Shown here: positions 1 through 14,200 of the stretch, piece after piece | Layout of the letters: each line of letters begins with the position of its first letter | Position numbering within the stretch: the first letter of the stretch is position 1 | From: Myoxocephalus aenaeus | Taxonomy: Eukaryota > Chordata > Actinopteri > Perciformes > Cottidae | Length of the DNA stretch: 64,000 bases | NCBI GenBank assembly: GCA_038501785.1 | Contig: JBAMJR010000025.1 | Span: 5,424,501-5,488,500, forward strand | Direction: 5' to 3' | Made by a program: the position numbers and the translations under genes | The notes under the pieces: model-generated | The model's database searches: none | Seen by the model: only the letters and a program-made list of their open reading frames with translations | Told to the model about the DNA's origin: nothing

Positions 1-2196
1 TTCACTATCAATTTTTGCTGATGCTTTTCTACTTTTTCTTAAGGCTCCCATTATGTTTTGTTTGCTGCTGTCCGTCTGGCTGCTGTTTTTTTCTTTCCAG
101 TGAACTTCTAGTTCTGCTCCTAAACTTTCACTTGGCCACGTTTTTGCTCGCACAAACTAGTTATCAGTGTCACAGCCTGAGCTTTGAATCTAAGCTCTAT
201 GCTGGACAGACACAAACTCAAGCATGGTGGAGTTAGCATTTGTTTAGTAACTAGCAGCAAGGAAACTGATATTTTCTTTTTTTTTAAGAACTCTACATAG
301 TCCATTTCTGGCTGACTGCCTTTAATGATCTCATAACATTTGAGTCATTAATAATTGCTGTCTTGCTCAAAAACCTTTAGCATGAGCTGTGTGACCTAAT
401 CAATTTATCTTTCTTGAACAATTTCTAAGTTTAGTGTGTTGATTCCTTTATAAGGATCCCCTCTTTTTGGTCTGAATTCCCATACATCATCATCATATAC
501 ATACTGTGTACCACACCACATATGTGTTGCTCTATGTTCATCACATGTATACCGTTTTAAATTGTTTTCCCTACTATAATTCCAATGTATGTTCTATACC
601 GTCTTTAAGTAATTGGTCTCAACTTAGTTTGCATCTTTAAGTGTCATTCACACTGTCTGTAATAAAATGAGTCATAAGGCTTCAAAACTTATGATTTTAT
701 GCAGTTTTGTGATCTCTGAAGCTCCTTTAACCTCAGCCACGGAGCAAGGCAGAACCTTATTTGTCCTCTGAATTCTAAACACTGATTGGTGCTTTGCAGG
801 TAGAACCTTATAAAACCAAGTAATGGGGAGTTTGGAGATGGAACCTTTCTTCTTATTTTTTACATTAAAATGCAAATAACTAAACAGAAAATGAATCATG
901 TGAATAACAAAGTTTTGACAAATGTCTCATTAAATCATTGATCACCGTATATTAACAAAGACCAGGTAACTAAATGGAAATGGCTCCATTATGAAATTGT
1001 GCAAGATGTAAAGATGTAGGCTACACAGTTGACACGGGCAATAAGATCATGCACGTCTTGATCATTGGACTAGATGTCACAGGATAACTCGTCTATAACA
1101 TTGTGCCCATGATAATGATGGTATCTTGTGATCTGAAACAATATCTTAACTGTTTTAATCTGCAATTGGAAGGCTCAGGAGAAACAAATGTAAATAAAAT
1201 GTTAACTGTTTGACAGCTGCATGTTGAAGAGATAAGTGAAGAAAGGTCACCCCTCTCCTTACAGCGTAGCAAATGTTTAAACTGTTCAAATGCTATAACT
1301 GTATATTGTTATACATATACTTTATATTTTATAAAATATTCAGACACGAATGGTCTCGTAGGCTTTAAAAGATTGACAGCAGTTCTCCAGCGTCAATTGT
1401 TTTTAATTTTGCCCGTATTAAAATTATTTTTATAGGTGTCTAAAGAAAAAGATCATTTCAGTGATAAATGTTTTTGTGTAATTTGGGGTAAGTGACCCTT
1501 TAAACGTGCCCACACTATTCTAGATAAATGTAAGATGTTTTAAAACGTGTTTCTTCTAAAGGTTTGCCATCCACACAAAGTTTAATCTACAACTAAATCT
1601 TAGTCCCTAGTGATTTTGTATTTTGTTTTCCATAAAGCAGATCTCATCAAGGTAGGCCTTAGTACTGTGGCGATGTAGGAATGATAACCAAAATGATCAA
1701 CTACAGTTATGAAACACTTTTTTCTTAAATGTAATTCCCCTTCATTATAAAGATAAATGCTGATAAAATGTGTACTGGATTCTTGCCAAATAATTGATTC
1801 AGCATTATGGACAATGATGCTGGTTTTCTAGCTACTCAAACAAAACAAACATTGAAGTGATTTTGTTGTCTTGTGATGTAATTTGTTAGTCAGAGGTGTG
1901 TATAATCAAGTTGCCTGAAATTAAGGCCATTATTTTGAGCCCTTGCAGACAGGCAACGTCTGGTTAAGTTAAAGCATGGGATGTATGTTTTACCTTTTTG
2001 TCCACAGCCGGTGTGCAACGACAGCCCAACCGCCACTGATCTGAGAGATAGAGAGATAGATAGATCGAACGAGGCTGGCTGCTGCAGCCTAGCCATGTTT
2101 GTTGAAAGTTAGGGTTATGGCTAATATGGAGTAACTCCAATAGGATGGAATGGTTTGGATGTTTATTCCATTCCAAAAAGGGTAGGTAACTTGTTA

Positions 2197-2876
2197 TGCT
2201 GCGTTCACACCAAAACCGTTGTGAATTTTTTGCGGGAGTACCGTATATTTCGGGTTACAAGCCGCTCCTACGGCTGATCAGTGTCCCCGCTGTAGCAAGC
2301 TAGTAGCAATGCTAGCTAGCGCTTCTGCTGCTACTGCCCGCTGCTGCTGCTGCTGCTGCTGCCCGCGTCCCCTCTGCCCAAGTCGGGTGTCGAGCCTGGT
2401 CCCGCTACCTTCGGTGGTTTTCAGGGAGCTAGCGGAAGTTAGCGGAGAGCTAGCGGGGAAGTGACGGAGCGCTAGCAGGAGCCCCAGCTGGCTACAGCGG
2501 GGAGCTGTCGGGGACACTGACCGAAGGTAGTAGCAGCTTATAACCCGAAATTTACGGTAGATTACATGCAAAGTCTATCGTTACGAGTGAATGGCGCAAC
2601 GCTAAAAATGTGACTCTTTCGCGCAAGCTATATGCGGCTACGGATAATATTATGAACCCAGACACAAGGGCGTTTGATGTTTCGACATTTGTGGAATTAC
2701 TACAAGTATAAAGCTGAAATGGAGGTTATTTCTGTGGTGGATTGAAGAAATGATAACTGTTTTTACAGAGATAAGCCACGGAGATGAGCCCCTTTTCCGC
2801 GCAAATTAAGCGAATAAACCAGTCAAGCGAGTAAAGCGTTGCGAAAATTCGCATCTCTTTTGGTGTGAACGCAGCA
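2197..2876. mobile_element. Harbinger-like MITE with TTA target duplication
   Basis: The element is bounded by perfect 19-bp terminal inverted repeats, TGCTGCGTTCACACCAAAA at 2197-2215 and its reverse complement at 2858-2876. Both ends are flanked by TTA (2194-2196 and 2877-2879). A TTA or TAA duplication is typical of PIF/Harbinger elements. There is no transposase frame, so it is non-autonomous. A second MITE has inserted into it (2241-2557), which accounts for about half its length. The superfamily assignment is inferred from the duplication and termini only. Confidence 0.8.
2241..2557. mobile_element. Second MITE nested inside the first
   Basis: The left end begins CCGTATATTTCGGGTTACAA and the right end is its imperfect inverse, with similarity running about 50 bp inwards on each side (to the motif CAGTGTCCCCG). 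TA dinucleotides flank both ends (2239-2240 and 2558-2559). The interior holds a short CTG run (about 2341-2362) and many GCTAGC-like words. The open frame covering it, with Gln- and Ala-rich translation, is a by-product of the CTG run. TA duplication suggests a Tc1/mariner-like or related mobiliser. Confidence 0.7.
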
Positions 2877-5204
2877 TTACAGTTGTGTAGCAGAATCAAT
2901 GAAATTACTTTTTATATTTAGTTTTATTTCTCATACTTATTACGTGCTCCAGAGAGGGACAGCTGTATAGCAAAGCCCAGTTACTGTGTACTATTGGAAG
3001 TGTCGACTGAAGTTGTAATGCTTCGTCTTTTCACACTTGAGCACAGAACGCACATGTGGGGGGGTTGACCATTAGCTGGCTGTTTGCTGGGGGTCACTTG
3101 TTCTGCATCGGCTAACGTCGGACTACAACCTTTTTTTATTCTTATGTTTCATGTACAGTATACACCGAATTTTCAGACAATGTAAGGTCTTGATTAACCT
3201 CAAATGCATGGAAAAGACTTGGAAATGTACTGGTAGTGTTTTGGGGAGACGTGTTCTGCTATAATTAATGTCAATGACAACATTTGCTCATGCCTTTTTT
3301 AGTATTGGGCATGAATTGCAATTTATTGTAAAAGGAATAAACATAGTTTAAGTGAGACCAGCGCGACTGCGGAGGCAAACGTTATAGGTGGCCCACAATC
3401 GCATGACAATTTTGAGGAGTTGCTGGCCATGGTGTTTCGGTTGGAGTTCCCCTTGTCTATGCATCTTGAGGGAATTGAAGCCAAATGGGGTGTCTCTTTT
3501 TGTTGCAAAAACATTTGCCTGTGAGAACATTGTCAGTACTAAATGTAGAGGGAGCTTTTCACTCGGCTCATGGTTTCGTTGGCTTAACAATACAAAGCTT
3601 ACAAATTGATGGAGTTAAAATACTTCAAGCAAAGTTTGAAATAATTGGTAACATTTCTTTATTCCTCCTTGAGCATAAATGTGCGTAACATCCTTTTTTC
3701 ACTTTGACCATTATTTCCATGAATTTGTGAGGATCTTGTTGGACTAACATTCTCCAACACTTCTGTAGTTGGCTCTGTGTTCTCTTTTTTAAAAATTAGT
3801 TTAAGTGCCAATGTGTGCGTCAACACTTGATGTGCACATTATGGATGTGTTTTGGGCAAAAGTGTGTTCAAGTGTTGCATCGCCCTGATAGTGTAATGTT
3901 TTATTTTCACTAGGCACTTTCTCATGTGGCCCTTGATTTGTAGCGAGCGCGCTGCTGTCTTTACCTCATGTTGGCTATCTCACTTTCAGCCTCTGCACTT
4001 CTTTATCACGATTTTGATTGTCACAACACTTGCTGAGGTTAGTCTCTAGGTCGGAGTACGGCTTGGGGCTCAACACACCAGGTCATGTTTCAGATTTGAG
4101 GGGCTCTGTTTTACTCTGGAAAGTTAAAACACTACACACGAAGTATAACACTGACTTGGTAGACGTTGTTCTGGGATCATGCCCCAGAGCAGTGCTGGAA
4201 TGCGCATGTTTTGGTTTGACCAGAAAAGTACAAATACAGAGCATAAGCATGTCTTTTCATACTTTGTCGCTAAGCGGAGACTGCTGCTTTTTGGGGGTCA
4301 TTGTTTCATAGCTTACGATTTAGCCCGTGTAACTACATATGTAATTGTAGTACGTTGAGTTATTTGTTTCATAATATTAACGAGCTCTACAATAAACCAG
4401 CGCTATAGCACAGCCTTTGTATGCGTGGAGCTTTGCTCCATCATAGTGACAGATGAGACAACCGTTTGAGTTGGTAAGTCTAAAGACGCCTTCACGTGAT
4501 ACAGGTGATCACAGCCATTTTTCTCCCATAGTAACTCAACTCCAGTACAGATTTAACCCCTTGTGTCTGTTTAGCTGCAAATTATTGAAGTTTTTCATGT
4601 AAACAAGAGGCAGGAACTCTGCCTCTGTAAGTGGTGGTCTGTGAACAACTTGGTTAAGATAATATCGCACCAGTGGCCTGTTAAAGCTTTCTTTGTTACC
4701 AGACATTTTATCTGAAGTATTTGTTTTTCTGGCGGAGGAAGGACAACCATGGGCTCTTGTCTTTACCATCTGCTGCCGACATCCCCTCACTCCCAAGGTC
4801 TTTTCTGAGCCATGGTGTTGCCTGTCTGCACTGGCCGTCATTGTCTCTTGAAACATAGAGATGTTGAAACTTCAATATCATGTCCAGAGACACTTTTGGC
4901 TTGTTGTACAGGGTTGATCATACCACGTTGTCCTGACAGAAGAAATTCATAGTCGTGTGGTTTCTTCTAGAATGATGGCCAGTATGACCATATCTGTACC
5001 ACAAGGAAATAAAGTGGATATTTTGCCAGTGTAGGTCCAGCCAGGGATGGGCTTATCCTAGCTGTACAGGACACTGTTAGTTGTATCAATGGGAGAAAAC
5101 CATGTGAGTGCAACCAGAAGTGCCTGTTGTACTCATGCTAATGTGACTGAAGGTGGATAGAGGCTGTGTGATTTTGACCCCTGCCCCTCTACTGTCTGCC
5201 CTAG

Positions 5205-5288
5205 TGTTTAGACTCGTCAGTGGGGAAGAGGAAAAGAAGCTTGGCTGTTAGCTCTTCTCAGGACCCATCTTTCTCAGGATTAAACCAG
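5205..5288 (+). CDS. csnk1a1: csnk1a1 alternative L cassette exon (28 aa, NLS)
   Basis: An 84-bp exon between acceptor CTGCCCTAG and donor GTGTGACC. It reads 28 codons beginning [12 protein letters not shown] and ending DPSFSGLNQ. This matches the known vertebrate CK1 alpha L insert, which sits directly before LFLIDFG and carries the nuclear-localisation motif VGKRKR. Being 84 bp, it can be included or skipped without a frame change. Compared with the mammalian insert as I remember it, the differences are conservative (for example LDSS for LESP). Inclusion gives the CK1 alpha-L isoforms, which tend to be nuclear. Too short to stand out as an open reading frame. Confidence 0.93.
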
Positions 5289-8200
5289 GTGTGACCTTTA
5301 CCACAACACCAGCTGCCTCACAACAGCAGTTGTCGCTTTGCAATCATACCTAACTACTACACTGGTTTAAAGTGAATCAGACCACCAGCACCCATCTTGC
5401 ACTCATAATACCTAATGTATGTACTCCTCCACCCAGTGTGCACTTACACACATTACAATGGGAGAGGGAAGCATACTTTCCACCAGCATTGCCGGGAGTA
5501 GCTATTGTCTCACTTTGTTGTAATACGGGCTGCCAGTCCCTCTAATTGTGGCTCAAATAGCTTCTTGCCTCCATTAAAAATCTATTTGTCTCTTTAATGT
5601 GATGTTTGTCCTGATAGTTCATATCAAACAGGTCTCAGAGCCAAGAGCGTATTGGAATTGATTTACTAGTTCCATATATTATTAAGAATATCTAACTAAT
5701 ACTTAGGAATTGTATACTGATGAATACAAAATCAGTATGCATCCCATCAAAAATGATAGATGACTATTAATATACAGCATCGCATAATCATTTCCGATGC
5801 ATTTTTTTTTGACTTCATAAGATCCCAGCTGAGCTGCATATTTAACAGAAAATTCAACAATGTTGTGTAATGAAAAGCAAATGAAGAACAACACTAAAAA
5901 AAAGTATTTTTAAAATGCTAGCCCTTAATTTGAGACGATGAAGTATGATGCACTCGCTAAGATACAAAGGGAACTTTAAGCTACTATGGAGTTGCTTCAT
6001 CAAAATGCTTACATTCTGAAAATACATTTCTTAACTTTGCAAGTTTCCATGGGTGTCAAAAGGGCACGTGACTTTCACGTAGCACTAGCCCCCAAATGGC
6101 TTTCAGCAAGCAGTTGGTTGGCAGTAAGCATCATGTTTTTTTAATTTGAGTCATTTTCTTTCCAGACTATTATGAGGCCAATGTAAATATCGCATGCTTT
6201 ACCAGGAATCTGCCTCTCATATTGGCTGCTTCTGCTGTCCAAATAGGGGTTTGTGTTTTATAGATTAAAACATTCATTAAATATTTCAATCTGCCAATTT
6301 TCAGATTTTATTTTTATTTGATTGGTGTTTTACGCTACGAGTTGGTGAAATTGTTGCAGCTAGCCTAATAAATGAGTTATTCGATAATTGACTGGACAGT
6401 ATAGTGGTGTGCTGTGAGGGAGGTGCACTTAAAACCTCTGAAAAGTGTTCTATTCGACTTTCAAGACACAATATGTGTAAGATGCTATTCCAGATGGTCT
6501 AGTATGGTCACAGCATGAACCAGGAATTCCCATATATTATGCAAAGCATCAATATAATTCTTAGTTTCCATGTTGTGGTAGTGTCACTGTTTGAAAATAT
6601 TTTTCCCTAATAAGGTTTCCCCATAACAATGTGCAGATTTGCAGGGAAGTGGATTTTTTTTTTTTTACTTCTGTTTCACTTCTGGTTGTTTTCCCATTGA
6701 AAGTGTCTTTTAGGGTTGAAAAGGAGTTGTCTTAAAGATGTCCCATCATTATGTTCTTTCACCCAATGGCAATAGAGGCCCTGGTATCAAGTTTGTATGA
6801 GAAGACCTCAATGTCGACCATGACCATCTCCTCTGCTTATATTCACAAACATAGCATATACTAGTAATGTTATATGTATGACGGATATCAATGAAATGCA
6901 ACGTTTTTGACATCCGAACTTCAAGTTGAGGATTATGAAAACAATCCCTAAATGCATCAGTTGTCAAGATCTTATAGACCTTGTATTGGCCAATAACTAC
7001 TGCATTTTTTATTTTTATTTTATGGCAGAAATCTGAACCGCATGAAACCTGGAAGGTGGAATATAACAAATGTTAAACTTAGATATAACTGTTAGACCGT
7101 CACTGCAGAAGTGTGGTCACTGGACTTTCACAACAGTAACACATTTCTTGCACAGTGACTACTCTGACAAACACTGACCAGCAGTGGCTTAGGACAACAG
7201 GGCTTGTTTTTAACTTTTGAGGATTCGTTTTATGTCATGTTGAACTCTAGATTAGCAGTTGACGCTCATGGATGTGAGGTTGGATGGATTTTTATTTATT
7301 TTTGGTCCGCTTCTTTATGAAGGTGTTCAATTTGTGCATACCCTGGATGTTTACTGTGCTTTAACTTACAAGCCATTAAGAATTACAGATGACATCTGTA
7401 CAGCTGTTTGTCCCTCCATAAAACAACCTCTCAAAATTAGATTGTAATTAAGTGGCATAATTGTCAGGTAATCCAACAAAACTAAGGGTATTCCACTGCT
7501 GAATCTCTTATTTAGAAATCATGTTAATAACCATCTTTTGTAGCCACTGTTTCAGCCATTAAACAAAATATTTGAGGGTGCTCTCGCAGCCTAATGACAA
7601 ATGTGTTTTAATGGAATAATTAACTTTAATTTGTGTATAAATCCCTTTCAAAGACTTAAGTTATTTTAACATTTTAAAAGAATAAACTGTCACTATCTTA
7701 CTGTACGAGAGGCGGTATTAACTTGAGAACAAGTCTGGAAGTTTTACTCTGGCATGAAACTACTATTATCACTGAAGCTATGAGAAGTGACTTTATTTAT
7801 TAGGGATGTAGTTGTTGATGTGACACTTTCCCCCCGTGCATGTTCATGTCGTCACAAGGATCTCCACAATCAATACGATAAGGTTTTCGACATTCATGAG
7901 TTACAATAGGACTCAGCTAATTTTCTGTGTTTTTTAAAATGGAGAAAATATGTAATTTTGTTCATCTTTTTTTCTGATTAACCTTTTGGATTATCATTGC
8001 TCTGGTGTGTCATTGACGGATAACCATCATGTGTTCTCTCCCTCTCCGTCAGTTGTTCCTTATTGACTTTGGTTTGGCGAAGAAGTACAGAGACAACCGA
8101 ACACGACAGCACATCCCCTACAGAGAAGACAAGAACCTGACTGGCACAGCGCGCTATGCCTCCATCAATGCACACCTGGGCATTGAACAGAGGTCAGTGC

Positions 8201-11200
8201 ACACATCAAATTGTCACATAATTATTTATTTTTTTTTTAAGGTAAATGTTTCTTGCTAATTATAATGTGTTTGGTCTTGGCATTTGAAAAGATGGGGACT
8301 GGTTTCTCAGTTGAGCAGAGCTACCAAAGGAAGACTTTGCGTTAACTTTCACAGGCATCTGGCGTTTTAATCTGGTTTTACACTGGTGCCTCCAGCTTCT
8401 TACTTAATATTGCATTTATCTTTAAACGTTATATATACGTGTGTCTTTATGTATGTTATTTCACCACATTTAGTTGACTATTATTTAAGAGTTCGGCTGA
8501 TTAGGGTTGCAGCGGAAACCTAGGGTTTGGATAATTTCACGGATCGGATGAATCCGCACAAATACGGAAGCAAACATTACTTTTAGAGTTTGCGATACCA
8601 TTTGTTTATTGTCAATGATCCATATTGGCCAATACAGAGTTACTGTTTTCTTTTTTTTCTAGCAGCTGGTATACAAGGCTCCAGACAATTTTTATTTTTT
8701 TGTTCATCACCTCCCCAAAAATTCTTTCAGCTTCTCTGAAGTTGGTTTAAACCATCAAAAAATACTTAGTTATAGCCATCTATAGTGGTTATTTTCATGA
8801 AACACAAGACAATATTGGAATTAGCTGTTTTAATTATGTATTAGCTGGTTAAAGCTAGTTGTGGGAAGTAAAACCATCATTCTATCAAAGTATCTATTTG
8901 ATATTGCTCTGAAAACAACTAGAGCTGTAAGAAATGTCTTTGCTTGCCAAAAAACTACATTTTATAAGATTATAATTGAGGACAGTTATAGTTTACCTTC
9001 ACCCAATACTCATGTTTACTGAACAAAGCACCGGATGCATCATATTGTAACAAGATGGTAAATGTGTGCGTGCCAGTTCCCATGTTTTCAAATGCCAAGA
9101 CCAAATACACATGAAAAAATGTGAGATACACCGTTTAAATTTTTTGGGGTCCAATTCAGATTTCCTTTCGAAGCAATATAATTGCCAGCGAGGCGCCAGA
9201 CTAACTTATTTTCATCATTCACTAGTCTAAAAAATAACCACGATAGATGAAAATAACAAAGTAAAAAGATAGAGCACAATTCAAATGGTTAGATATATAT
9301 GAATGTATTTAAATATATATCGATCTCTCTCTCTGAGAAAAAAAATATCTTGGCATTCATAGTTCTAATTATAAAGCTGCTTAGCGTTGAAGAGCCAATT
9401 ATGTCCGGTTTAAATTCCTAATATATCTAAATAGTTATTGAATCGGTCAAAATTTAACAAGATTACATTACACTCGTATTAGTTCTATTAGCGATAGAAT
9501 TTACCTTCAACCAATACTTCAAATTTTTTACGACTAAGTACTTAAGTACACCTCATGCAAGTCCCTGCAGCCTCTGAGCTCTGTGCTGCGTGCAGACGAG
9601 TATTACTACAATGTAATAAATGTGATTAAGTTAGCTGTTCTAAATGCCTTTTAGGATGTTACCCCACAGCTTATTTCTTTTGTCGCTGTGACAAATTGTG
9701 AGCTTTGTCTTCAGTCTTCCAGAATGACATGTTGCGACTATTGCTTTGATATAACTATCTGTGCCCTGTCGAAGTAAAACTCATTTGATGGCGGCACAAG
9801 TGTTTAAAGGGAAAAGAAACGGATCTATGACACTGATCCGCTTGTCATGGCCGATCAGCTGACAATAGGACCGTTTCAATTGGCTGCTGATCGTCGGTGC
9901 ATCTATAGATATATTTCTGAATAGAACATGTGTCAGAGGCAGTGATGACCTGCTTCTCTACTCTGCAACTCATTTTGTTGTCTGCAGTCGCCGTGATGAC
10001 ATGGAGTCGCTAGGCTACGTGCTGATGTACTTCAACAGAACCAGTTTGCCTTGGCAGGGATTAAAGGTATGAAAATATAACTGTTGCAGTGAATGGTTTT
10101 TATCTTACTCCATTCTCAAACTGTTTTGTGTTTTAAAGTTTATTTTAATATAAATTGTATTGACACTTAAATACACATCATACAATCTTTGTACGTATGT
10201 GTTTTACTGTGATTCTTTTAAGCATGGCATCTGTAAAGCCTTGTACAACTTAAACCTGGTCAGTGGCCCACTTGACATGCCCAGGTCTAAAACAGTGGGC
10301 ACTTATACCACAATGTGTGGATACTGAAAATATTGCATTTGCTTTACTAAGCTACTACAACCGCAGTGAGCTGTGGTGCCAACATGATTATTATGCTGCA
10401 GATATAATAACTCGGATACTGCATTTATTGAACAAAAGTAAAAGTTGTCTGACGGAGGTTATGAAAAGCCATTTGAGTGATAGTATGTTGCTAGTAGCGT
10501 CTTTGTGTGTCTGTCAGGCTGCCACAAAGAAGCAGAAATATGAGAAGATCTCGGAGAAAAAGATGTCCACCCCTGTCGAGGTCCTCTGTAAGGTAAGAAG
10601 AGGTTCAGTAGTATGCAGTGGTAAAAGGTATCTTGTGCCACATTCACACAACTGAATTGTATGAATTTGGTTTCCAGGGTTTTCCAGCAGAGTTTGCTAT
10701 GTATCTGAACTACTGCCGTGGTTTACGCTTTGAGGAGGCTCCAGACTACATGTACCTGCGCCAACTGTTCCGCATCCTTTTCAGGTAAGTGGACATCCAC
10801 GTACTACACTTTTTTTTTTTTTTTGGCCGGAGCGTGTCTTAATGCCAACGTGGGAAGTCGGCAAACCGCAGCCAATACTTAATCAATAGCGCTTTTCAAC
10901 AACCATAAACATGTAGCGAAGTGATATTAATCTTTTCGGTCCGAGTCGCTCATCTCCTGCCTCTGTTTTACACAAGCACGGCAGGCTAATGGCACATTTG
11001 TACAGAAAAGCACAAACGCATGTCTGTAGTTTAACTGTTAAGCAGAGTTTTATTTTGGCAAATTCTTGCAAACTTGTCTGCTGGCTGGGACAAAGCTTCC
11101 CCTCCTCCCTCTACCAGTGCTTTACTCAGGAATATGGTTTACTTGTTGACATTTTAGATTTGTTTCCAGTCCCACATTGAGTTTATAGTGACATTTTGAT

Positions 11201-14200
11201 GCGTCAAACAGCCCAAAGTTATATTTAAAATCGTTTTCAGAATGTATTTAAAAATAATAATATATTTGAAAGCAATATTTAGTTATGAAAGTGAACCGAT
11301 AAAGGTAAATAAAGCAGTATTGCTGAGATCCTAGAGATACCATCCATATTAATGAATAAGTCTATACATACATACACACACAGCATGCTACATTAAAGCC
11401 AAGTAGAATTTCTATGGCATCACCATACAGGTCGTTGCTTTTCTTCCTACTATTCTTTGTCTTCCTTCCCTCTTCTTTGTCCCGTCTCACCTTGTCTTCC
11501 AATCTCTTGCGTCGTTCTCCCTGCCATTGTGTTTTTTTTGCTTCATTCCTTCTTTCCCATGGTGCTGTCCTTCCATAACCCGTATTTACAGCTGATTGTT
11601 GATAATATTGGGCTGATGAATCTTTCTTTGTCTTTTAGGACTCTGAACCACCAGTATGACTACACATTTGACTGGACCATGCTGAAACAGAAAGCAGCCC
11701 AGCAGGGGGCCACCTCTGGGGGCCAGGGCCAGCAGGCACAAACCCCCACAGGCAAGCAAACTGACAAACCCAAGCCTAACATGAAAGGTTAGTAGCAAAC
11801 AGCCAAGCGACGTTTTTTACAGACACCAATTGCTCATATATTCATTTAGGGTTGTATTTAGGACTCTTAGATATTGTTTTATTCCCTTACCCACATCCCG
11901 GTGCCCCCCATCTTTTTTTTTTTTTTTTAAAGAATATAACACCAAATTGGAAATCTAAAGCAAACAAAGCTCATAATTCCTGTTGGAATGATGAAGCCAA
12001 ACGGCATTAAAAGTTTCTGGAGGCACCTTTTAAAAGAACAGAAAATCCCAAAGAAAATAATTTGATACAATTGGTCTGTCTTGCTGAAGCAAAGGCGTCC
12101 TTGGGGAATTTGACTACTAACTTTGCTGCCATGCTATTCTTTTTCTTTGTTGGGGCTGGGCAACAGGCTCTCTCTGTTGCACACGTCTTAATGCTGACCA
12201 ACTCACTCTGATTACACACCTGACTCTTCTGCAGTCTGTCTTTATTAACATTCCCACTCCAATCTTTATTGTTTCCCCTCCTCACTTAACCATTGTCTTT
12301 CTGTGCTATTCGACTGAGGCATTAATGATCCACACATGGTGTCAGGCAGGTGGAGACGAGGTGTGGCTCATTGGACACCACAACCTGAGGACTATTGGTC
12401 CCTCAGGACTGGAATAAAGGCTATATCTGTGTGGAAGTTTCCATGGTCCTCCTTAGTGGTAAACATGAAGTCAGGTGTCACTACGGTGCATTCATATTAG
12501 AAACAATAAGATGGAAAACTATGCTAGAATGGTGAAGAGAAGTTGTGTTAACGACTTCACAATCTGGTTGAGGAAAAAACTCAAGCACAAGTTTTTAAGA
12601 AGCTGTGTAACAATAAGTAACTTAAGCACATGGTTCGGAATGAAACCTATTTTTACAAGTCTGTCCTCAAATTTTCTAAAAGTGTAATATGGGAGTATTG
12701 CAGAGATGCAATATTGCATGGGAAGAGCAATGGATCTTTCTTAATGTTAAAGTTGAGTTTTGCAGCATTTATTGAAGTATATGCTTCAGACATTTAAAAA
12801 AAGTTTTGTTGGAATTTGTGGTGTTAATTTTCATTGTCACTGTTCCAAATATATCTTATTGGTCTCCTTGATAAATAAGAATCTATTGGTATCACCCTTT
12901 AAAAGAAAAGAACATTTCGGTGAGACATGCAACTGATGACATAGCGTATGGTTCGCACCGTTTAGGATCGGATCAGTAGAAAAGAAGGGTGCAAATATAA
13001 CCAAGATGACGTTTTTTTTATTGTAGCATATAAACTACATATATGCTACTGCACATGACTACTTTTCAAGAGTGCCTCAAGTGCTTTAAAAACCAGCTAT
13101 AGTATAAAAACAAAACGTATATCCTTCAGCAGTAACGACTCTTAAGACAGGACATTCAATGCCCATGGCATTTGACACTTCATTAATTAGCCTAGCAGCT
13201 TCAGTTAGTTTCCTTACTTATAGCTCTTTTTCCATCTTGATTTAGTCACTGCATCTCCCAACAGAATTTAATTTCAGCCTGCATGCATATTTTTTTTTTC
13301 GGCCCAACATTGTTGACAACCAAGCGACTAATATTGTCAGCAAGAACAACAAACTAGCGGACTTCAAAGTGCCGTCTCTGCTCCGCACACTGTGTGTGTG
13401 TGTAAGCTCCGCCCTCAGTGAAACAGATCAGAGGAAAAAGCTAAACGAGTACACACAGCAGAAAACACAGTAAAAACTGAGCTGAAATTAAACCAAACTC
13501 TTGATTTAATTTCTGTCACTGCATCGATGCTGAGTCGTGTAAAGTGGGCATGTCTGTAAAGGGGAATATTGTGTGTACCCAAATAACACATTTTCATTCA
13601 CATATCGAGGTGAGGTCCCAGGCCAGTTTAACCTCCAAGATTTCACCCAACTTTGGAGCGTTATTCAGCCCTCTTCCCGACACGCTAGTTTGTACTAATT
13701 GATTCATAAAGTCATCCAGTTTACACATGATATCTTCATCTCCAGCTTTAAGACTGTTCTGTGGTTACTTGTTACCCCATCACCCTGAGACTAGCCAATG
13801 TTAACGCAGTAGAGTGGAGACCCAGCACCAACAAACAAGACCAGCTGACACTGCAGCTCACAGTTCAACTCTGGTCACGTGAAGATGATTAAAGACTTTC
13901 TTTGGTATGAATGTTGCAGCAGAGGGGCTGCTCGCCACTACTGGGGATGTAATGTTGAACCCAGCCCAGTTTGAAAACAGAGCTGAGTTGAGCTGGCGGT
14001 TTCCTGGCCATTCAAGCTGGAGAGGTTCTATCAAAGGCAGCAAGCCAGCTCTGCAATAATTTGATGTACAATGTATTGTGCAGTTTGAAACATGTCATGC
14101 TGAAAAACGTGATATAATGCTGGTGCTTTTCTAATAGCGCTCGTAATTTTTCTTTTATTAAGTCATATATTTTTCTCATTTTCTCTCCCATTTATTTCCA

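Larger units (their letters stand above)
1..5204 (+). other. csnk1a1: csnk1a1 intron upstream of the L cassette (partial)
   Basis: Intronic sequence. I looked for exons encoding the CK1 alpha N-lobe and the HRD catalytic loop (for example the exon ending in HCNK that should precede the L cassette) and found none, so the first four coding exons should lie before base 1. The open frames here are short and lack conserved motifs. The one well-defined internal feature is a pair of nested MITEs at 2197-2876. A short GATA-type run lies at about 2045-2065. Otherwise it is AT-rich sequence with no feature I can support. Confidence 0.6.

Noticed and set aside
2278..2571. 97-codon frame with poly-Gln
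   Set aside because: Lies in the inner MITE; the Gln run is the CTG repeat read on the minus strand.
1..5204. Earlier csnk1a1 exons (N-lobe, HRD loop)
   Set aside because: Searched on the plus strand for the expected peptides and splice sites; none found, so they are taken to lie upstream of the window.
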